From JAIBBG01 sp043748015 (GTDB taxonomy: Bacteria; Bacteroidota; Bacteroidia; Flavobacteriales_D; Sanyastnellaceae): a DNA stretch of 20,602 bases. The notes below the pieces were generated by a model, which was given only the letters and a program-made list of their open reading frames with translations, did no database searches and was not told where the DNA came from. Where the stretch lies: NCBI GenBank assembly GCA_043748015.1, contig JAYTOA010000019.1, positions 1 to 20,602 of the forward strand. The letters are read 5' to 3'. Both the position numbers and the translations under genes were made by a program. Numbering within the stretch: position 1 is the stretch's first letter; each line of letters starts with the position of its first letter. Below, piece by piece: positions 15,101-20,602 of the stretch.

Positions 15101-16586
15101 TCACAACGAAATTCCCACTAAAAGATTTGAGCTTGAAAGTGCCATCAGCCGTGATGCCCGTGTAGTTGTATCCATTCAAATACAATTCCGAAATGTCGCC
15201 CTTAAATGTTGCGTCCACTTTACTGATTCCTAAACCATGACCTTCAACCGCAACGTCAAAACTCAATGGGCCAAGCGTTGAACTAGAATAGAATTTTCCA
15301 AGATGAAAATTTTGAAGCGCAAGATTTCCGGTATATCTATAATCCTTAATTGCAGGATCTTCCTTTAGGGAAAGGTCAGTGCTGATAGAGCCAATGGCTG
15401 TGGTTATTTTTCCATAAGAAACAAAGTCATTGATGAAGCCTGTGAAATTTCCTTTGTAGGTAATTTGTCCGAGTTCTGCAAAATTCTCAGGAGTTGTTAA
15501 ATAGTGCAGTGAATCATATGGTGGAAGTTGAATCTTGTCGAGCTCTTTTTTGTTAGTGCTGAGTGATTTGATGTCGAGTGTAATAAATGTCTCATTAATT
15601 TCCGGCAGGCCTTCCATGTCGAAGTTTCCATGAAAGCTTGTGTTTTCATCCAACGTGATATTGATATTTCTACCTTTCAAATTGGCGACAGTTCCTCTGA
15701 TATTTCCTGTAAGATCGATCACTTTATCATAACCCTTCAACGAACTACTGAAGTAGGCAAGTTCATTCATCTGGATACTTGCTTTCTCGAAATGGTGGTT
15801 CATTGGAACGCGATGTTCGAAGTCATCAAAGTCATCAAGGGAGCTAAAGAGAAAGGTGAGATCACCTTGTAGCGCAGAATACTCCGTCTTTGCATCGGAT
15901 CCAATCATGCGCGTGTTACCGCCGGCCATCAGCAGTTCAGTATTCATATTCTCTACTGTGAATCCCGACTTCTCCACCAATGAAAGTCCTTTGATATTGG
16001 CGTGAATGCTGTCGCTGATCATGGCGAGCGCGTTGAATTCAACATTAAGATTGCGCACATCCAAATGATTCCAATCGATACCATAATCTTCGCTCACCAA
16101 TCGATTCTCATTGGTGTATTTGAAACTTCCATCAACGATTTTCAAGCTATTCATGAAAACCAATGTGTGACTTGAAGTATCTGCGTCCTTGTTGATGTAA
16201 TCGACTATGAATTTGTGATTGAGAACACTGTCACCTTCGTGCCGAATAATGTTGATATATGGTCTTTCAAGTTCAGCAACATTGATAGAAACTTTTCCTG
16301 TGAGTTGATCGATGGAATAGTTGCGCATCGACAAAGAAGGAATGAACGCGAGCGTATCTTGGTACTGATCTTCTATGTAAAGATCTTTGATTTTAAGCCT
16401 CGCCCAAAGATCAATTTCAACTCCACCAACAGTGACTTTTGCGCCCAGCTCGCCGCTCAGATAAGACGCTACTCTTTGTGTCAACCAGGTTTGCACAGAT
16501 GGAAGTTGAATGGCAAAATATAGCCCAACACCCAATAGCATCAAGGTGATGACAGTGTTACGTAATATTTTGAAAGTTCTCCTCAA
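12165..16586 (-). CDS. tamB: TamB-like inner membrane protein (DUF490)
   Basis: This 1473-residue protein has one N-terminal membrane anchor (VITLMLLGVGLYFAIQLP near 13-30) followed by LGAKVTVGGVEIDLW and more than 1300 residues of mostly beta repeats, as in AsmA/TamB proteins. The C-terminal DUF490 region shows VEVLKGSYLFTLKNLINKEFIIKPGG with WFGDPFQADLNIRAIY, and QAFALLVMRRFVSPP near its end. TamB-type proteins bridge the inner and outer membranes and are thought to carry phospholipids, with an assembly role through TamA or TamL. The start is a TTG (16584-16586); no ATG occurs in frame before the previous stop, and the next one would cut into the anchor. No outer-membrane partner gene is next to it. 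moaA follows after 38 bases. Confidence 0.9.
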   Translation of the reverse strand: MRRTFKILRNTVITLMLLGVGLYFAIQLPSVQTWLTQRVASYLSGELGAKVTVGGVEIDLWARLKIKDLYIEDQYQDTLAFIPSLSMRNYSIDQLTGKVSINVAELERPYINIIRHEGDSVLNHKFIVDYINKDADTSSHTLVFMNSLKIVDGSFKYTNENRLVSEDYGIDWNHLDVRNLNVEFNALAMISDSIHANIKGLSLVEKSGFTVENMNTELLMAGGNTRMIGSDAKTEYSALQGDLTFLFSSLDDFDDFEHRVPMNHHFEKASIQMNELAYFSSSLKGYDKVIDLTGNIRGTVANLKGRNINITLDENTSFHGNFDMEGLPEINETFITLDIKSLSTNKKELDKIQLPPYDSLHYLTTPENFAELGQITYKGNFTGFINDFVSYGKITTAIGSISTDLSLKEDPAIKDYRYTGNLALQNFHLGKFYSSSTLGPLSFDVAVEGHGLGISKVDATFKGDISELYLNGYNYTGITADGTFKLKSFSGNFVVSDPNVSVDFVGAIDFSKKNPILQFDSQIAHLNLKAIHILEKYDYSSVSGSVSIKSEGLDFNQFQGEIILDDMTYCALDRDYALNHLELTSIRGSSPVITLDSDIAYAEVKGQFDIYEIGNSFIEIASKIIPSFNPPLDKHQTQNFEMDIKIYDFKQISEVFMPDLYIADNTLIKINIDEPRSYFEAQIVSDEIRYRENKIESLTLDLRRPDESFYLSAICDRLVTEMNLTFDDFALDARTEKDTVYTSFAWGNPTTDHSGDINGALTLRNYNSMDFTFGRSKVIVKNEFWTFESLSKISLDSANVYVTNFEITNDNQLLHAEGSITPNPDDKLELDIRNFDLSNVNPFIGETTKFYGTVNGTASIRDIYHDLIFTSNLQLDKLRINDYEIGNLGLTSSWDQTLHQLRIDGKLEKDSDGANSLARYTPLSFAGYYRPRNEKSPLDLTATIKDLDLSFINAFMSPGIIDLNGFASGTMSITGTPEAPQLEADALLKDASVFVHYLNTKYYVEERIGVYPDMFTFDHIRIKDQEGNKGFLTGQMLHDNFAKWNFDIVIEMEDPMLALNTTEELNSLYYGKAYTTGTVNIYGYDSNLEFDISLRSEKGTTLAMPMGTSSEQTFENFVQFINVGDTLKEEVFNLSGIKLKMNFEITPDAEFQIIFDQSVGDVMKGVGAGNISMEINNLSTFTMYGQVEVLKGSYLFTLKNLINKEFIIKPGGTISWFGDPFQADLNIRAIYKVTASLYDLIPDPSYQSGQRIPINLAMNLTGKMFNPGIDFGIELPTVDQVTRSRVDAIISTEQERNRQAFALLVMRRFVSPPNVAAEHNSTNAFAANGTELLSNQISNWLSQISDDFNLGFNYRPGDDISNEEIALALSTQLFNERLSLNSNVGVSRNNGASNNQSTSNLIGDIRIEYKITKEGKIRVVMYNESNDFRIANTQQSPYTQGVGVIYREDFDTFSDLVDDFKKLLKGKEKVVER

Positions 16587-16680
16587 GCGATAGATCGGGG
16601 CAAGTTCGCAAATTAAAATCGAAGGAGGTGCGAATATTGTGCCGACGGGCTAGATTTCAACAAAGTGGAGGTAGATAATA

Positions 16681-16701
16681 GTTCATAGTTCAGAGTTCGC
16701 G
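16681..16701. repeat. Degenerate heptamer tandem tract
   Basis: GTTCATA, GTTCAGA and GTTCGCG follow each other in the 214-base spacer between the oxidoreductase gene and tamB. It is non-coding and short, and the third unit is already degenerate. I see no terminator with a good stem in this spacer. Confidence 0.35.
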
Positions 16702-16800
16702 CGAATTTCTCTCAACTGTTAAAGCTCAAGAATTTGATATACCATGCCATATGATACGATTTGGCAAGTCTGTTTGGACAATCTATAAATCACAAAATCA

Positions 16801-17454
16801 TCAAGCCGTCACCACCTTAATATTGAACGCCCCATTCTTCGTCGCCAAATAAGTGCGAAGCCAAAGCGGTAGGTATGATTCCACACCGCGCGCATTGGTA
16901 ATATCGCCGAGGTCGAGTATTTCAGCATCTCTCCACCCAAATTCTTTGAGTATTGATTTCGTCTTGTTTTTTGCCTCAGCATTATCACCGCAAATAAAAA
17001 CAGTGTGTTCATCATGGAGCATTCGTGGATTGACCATCAAGCCACACCACATTGTGTTGAGTGTCTTCACAACATGTGCTTCGGGAAAAAGGTGCTGTAT
17101 TTCTTCGCCCAATGAATCTGTATTGGAGATGAACAACGATGGCGGCATACCATCTGATGCATGTAGCGGATTTGAAACATCTATGACAATCTTTCCCTTT
17201 AAATTTTCAGCCCCTGCTAATTTCAAAACAATGATGGAAACTTCTCCTTTGGTGCAGTTGAATATGATTTCGCCGAATGCGGCTGCATCTTCAAATGTTC
17301 CGTGTGAAGCCTTATCACCTGCAGCTTTCACAAAAGCCAGAGCCTTTTCATTGCCTACAGTGCGAGAACCCATTTTTACTTCGTGTCCAAGTTCAACGAG
17401 TTTTGATCCTATGGTGGTTCCGACATTGCCGGTACCCAATACAGCTATTTTCAT
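16801..17454 (-). CDS. NADP-dependent oxidoreductase, F420-reductase family
   Basis: The 217-residue protein has an N-terminal Rossmann fold. VLGTGNVGTTIGSKL at about 5-19 is the dinucleotide loop, and GSRTVGNEKA near 29-38 holds the Ser-Arg pair that binds the NADP phosphate. IVIDVSNPLH lies near 90-99 and VVKTLNTMW near 128-136; these are typical of the family named after NADPH:F420 oxidoreductase (COG2085). Bacteroidota are not known to make F420, so the partner substrate is probably something else and remains unknown. There is no C-terminal membrane domain that would suggest a metalloreductase. The ATG is the first in frame and gives the family N-terminus. It is not clearly linked to its neighbours. 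Confidence 0.85.
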   Translation of the reverse strand: MKIAVLGTGNVGTTIGSKLVELGHEVKMGSRTVGNEKALAFVKAAGDKASHGTFEDAAAFGEIIFNCTKGEVSIIVLKLAGAENLKGKIVIDVSNPLHASDGMPPSLFISNTDSLGEEIQHLFPEAHVVKTLNTMWCGLMVNPRMLHDEHTVFICGDNAEAKNKTKSILKEFGWRDAEILDLGDITNARGVESYLPLWLRTYLATKNGAFNIKVVTA

Positions 17455-17725
17455 AAGGGTAAAGTTTATTAGTTTGATTGCTAAGTTAGGGATTCGTTCT
17501 TAAACGCCCATTCAATGTCGTAACATTTCTTAATAGCAATCGCTCCAATCTGTTCAGACAATTGGCTAAGATTAAAAATGATGTTTCATTCCATAAACCA
17601 CAAAGCATAACAATGAACAACCGGCATCAAACAAATCCTCAGCATATGAATAGGCATTGCCTTGATGATGATTAACAAAATGTCTGCTTTAAGTTTATCG
17701 ATGTCCTCCATAACTTGCGACACTC

Positions 17726-19741
<2,016 letters not shown>

Positions 19742-19750
19742 TACTGATTG

Positions 19751-20602
19751 TTATACTTTTTCCGAATTAGCAGCACTTGCCTCTCCACGCTGCGCCTCAT
19801 CTGCCATCCATCCAACCAAAACGGTGTAATAATTCTGTCTTGTCATTTTACTTTTCAGCCAGCAGAAGAATGTGATGGCCTGAATGTCGCGACGTTCGCC
19901 CGGCCAATCGTGACTGACAGCCTTTACTTTCTCCGCAAACTCTATGGAAGTGATCGTCCCGGGTTCCTCAATCATTATCAATATCAACTTAAGAAAAATA
20001 CCGGGAAAGTGGTATGCAGGCTCCAACAGGAAAGTCGCAAACCTTTTCTGAATTCCTTTCACACGGTCGTACGCAAGGTCTTTGTGACCAAGCTCGAATA
20101 TTATAATCAACTCGATCGTTTCCTTTTTGAAGAGCCACTCTCGGCCCTTGTGTTCGATGATCCACTTAGATGTGGAATCAATTTTATTGATATAGTAATT
20201 GGCTTTTTTAAAATCACTCGATTGGAAATAATATACAGAGAGGTTGAGTAACATATCGAGCTTATCCTCTTCGATAATTCTGCAATCTGTATCTTCAATA
20301 GCAGCTTCCAGAATAGCGATTGCTGCGGCATTGTTACCAGTGAAGCTGTTGATGGCCGCGTCTTGCAGCGTAATTTTCGAGAATAGCGGATGACGACATT
20401 TGTGACGTGTTGGCAATAACTCCTGCGACTTTTTCAACCATATCCGCGCTTCGTCAAAACGGAGATTGCGATAAAGCGTATGTGTAATAATGTGCAGAAA
20501 TTTTAATTCATGTTCAGCATAAAGTCCTTCAAACGCGTCGAGTCTTTTCAGCTGTTCAAAAACACGAATCACGTAGGGAGCAAAAGTGCGATATTCTTTT
20601 GA
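19751..20602 (-). CDS. TPR-like helical protein, 5' end cut by window edge
   Basis: The frame is open from the stop at 19751 to the right edge, so the N-terminus lies outside the window; 283 residues are visible. An internal GTG at 20570-20572 is in frame but need not be the start. The sequence is a series of paired helices: RNLRFDEARIWLKKSQELLP, then NSFTGNNAAAIAILEAAIED, then LSVYYFQSSDFKKANYYINKID, which look like tetratricopeptide-type repeats. No membrane segment or signal peptide is visible in this part. Such repeats usually carry protein contacts. I do not recognise a family, and nothing nearby suggests a partner. It converges with uvrB. Confidence 0.75.
   Translation of the reverse strand, partial: SKEYRTFAPYVIRVFEQLKRLDAFEGLYAEHELKFLHIITHTLYRNLRFDEARIWLKKSQELLPTRHKCRHPLFSKITLQDAAINSFTGNNAAAIAILEAAIEDTDCRIIEEDKLDMLLNLSVYYFQSSDFKKANYYINKIDSTSKWIIEHKGREWLFKKETIELIIIFELGHKDLAYDRVKGIQKRFATFLLEPAYHFPGIFLKLILIMIEEPGTITSIEFAEKVKAVSHDWPGERRDIQAITFFCWLKSKMTRQNYYTVLVGWMADEAQRGEASAANSEKV

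Noticed and set aside
16745..16766. TGCCA/TGGCA pair downstream of the oxidoreductase gene
   Set aside because: A five-base stem without a T tract is too weak to call a terminator.
16853..17503. A 216-residue plus-strand frame opposite the oxidoreductase gene
   Set aside because: The minus-strand protein has an intact Rossmann loop and family motifs; the plus frame is Ser/Pro-rich antisense translation.

Overview
The window looks like ordinary chromosome from a Bacteroidota bacterium, probably of the Cytophagales type. Three kinds of evidence point there. Several proteins have family architectures typical of that phylum: a PspC protein with the Bacteroidota N-terminal domain, a DUF6428 protein paired with ArsR, a Spy-like sensor behind an ECF sigma factor, and a 1473-residue TamB. 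Promoter-like TAnnTTTG boxes sit at sensible distances upstream of rnpB, pyrR and the padR operon. Shine-Dalgarno sequences are mostly weak. The GC content is moderate, and I see no transposase, integrase, CRISPR array or tRNA.

Layout. 1-486 (-): the 5' part of a lipoprotein gene cut by the left edge. 487-983: a repeat-rich spacer with a degenerate palindromic element, short direct repeats and a strong terminator. 984-3360 (-): a three-gene unit read as secreted TonB-C-like protein, then padR, then pspC, with a promoter overlapped by a perfect inverted repeat that is a good PadR operator candidate. 3759-5256 (+): pyrR and pyrB, pyrimidine synthesis. 5275-6458 (-): a tightly coupled trio (Gre-like factor, DUF3820 protein, unknown protein). 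6531-6928 (-): rnpB, the RNase P RNA, with its own promoter and terminator. 7063-7882 (-): arsR and a DUF6428 gene, a partial arsenic-type cluster. 8208-9930 (+): an ECF sigma factor, a membrane protein likely to be its anti-sigma factor, and a Spy/CpxP-like periplasmic protein. 9931-12126 (-): moeA and moaA, molybdenum cofactor synthesis. 12165-16586 (-): tamB. 16801-17454 (-): an NADP-binding oxidoreductase of the F420-dependent reductase family. 17726-19741 (+): uvrB. 19751-20602 (-): a TPR-like protein of unknown role, cut by the right edge.

Envelope maintenance recurs through the window: PadR/PspC, the sigma/anti-sigma/Spy-like unit and TamB all concern the cell envelope. The rest is housekeeping: nucleotide synthesis, RNA processing, cofactor synthesis and DNA repair. 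I found no convincing novel defence, mobile or biosynthetic system. The points most worth a second look are the PadR operator, the coaxial palindrome between the padR operon and pyrR, the Cys-tailed ArsR/DUF6428 pair without an arsenate reductase, the duplicated motif in the putative anti-sigma factor, and the Gre-like trio.
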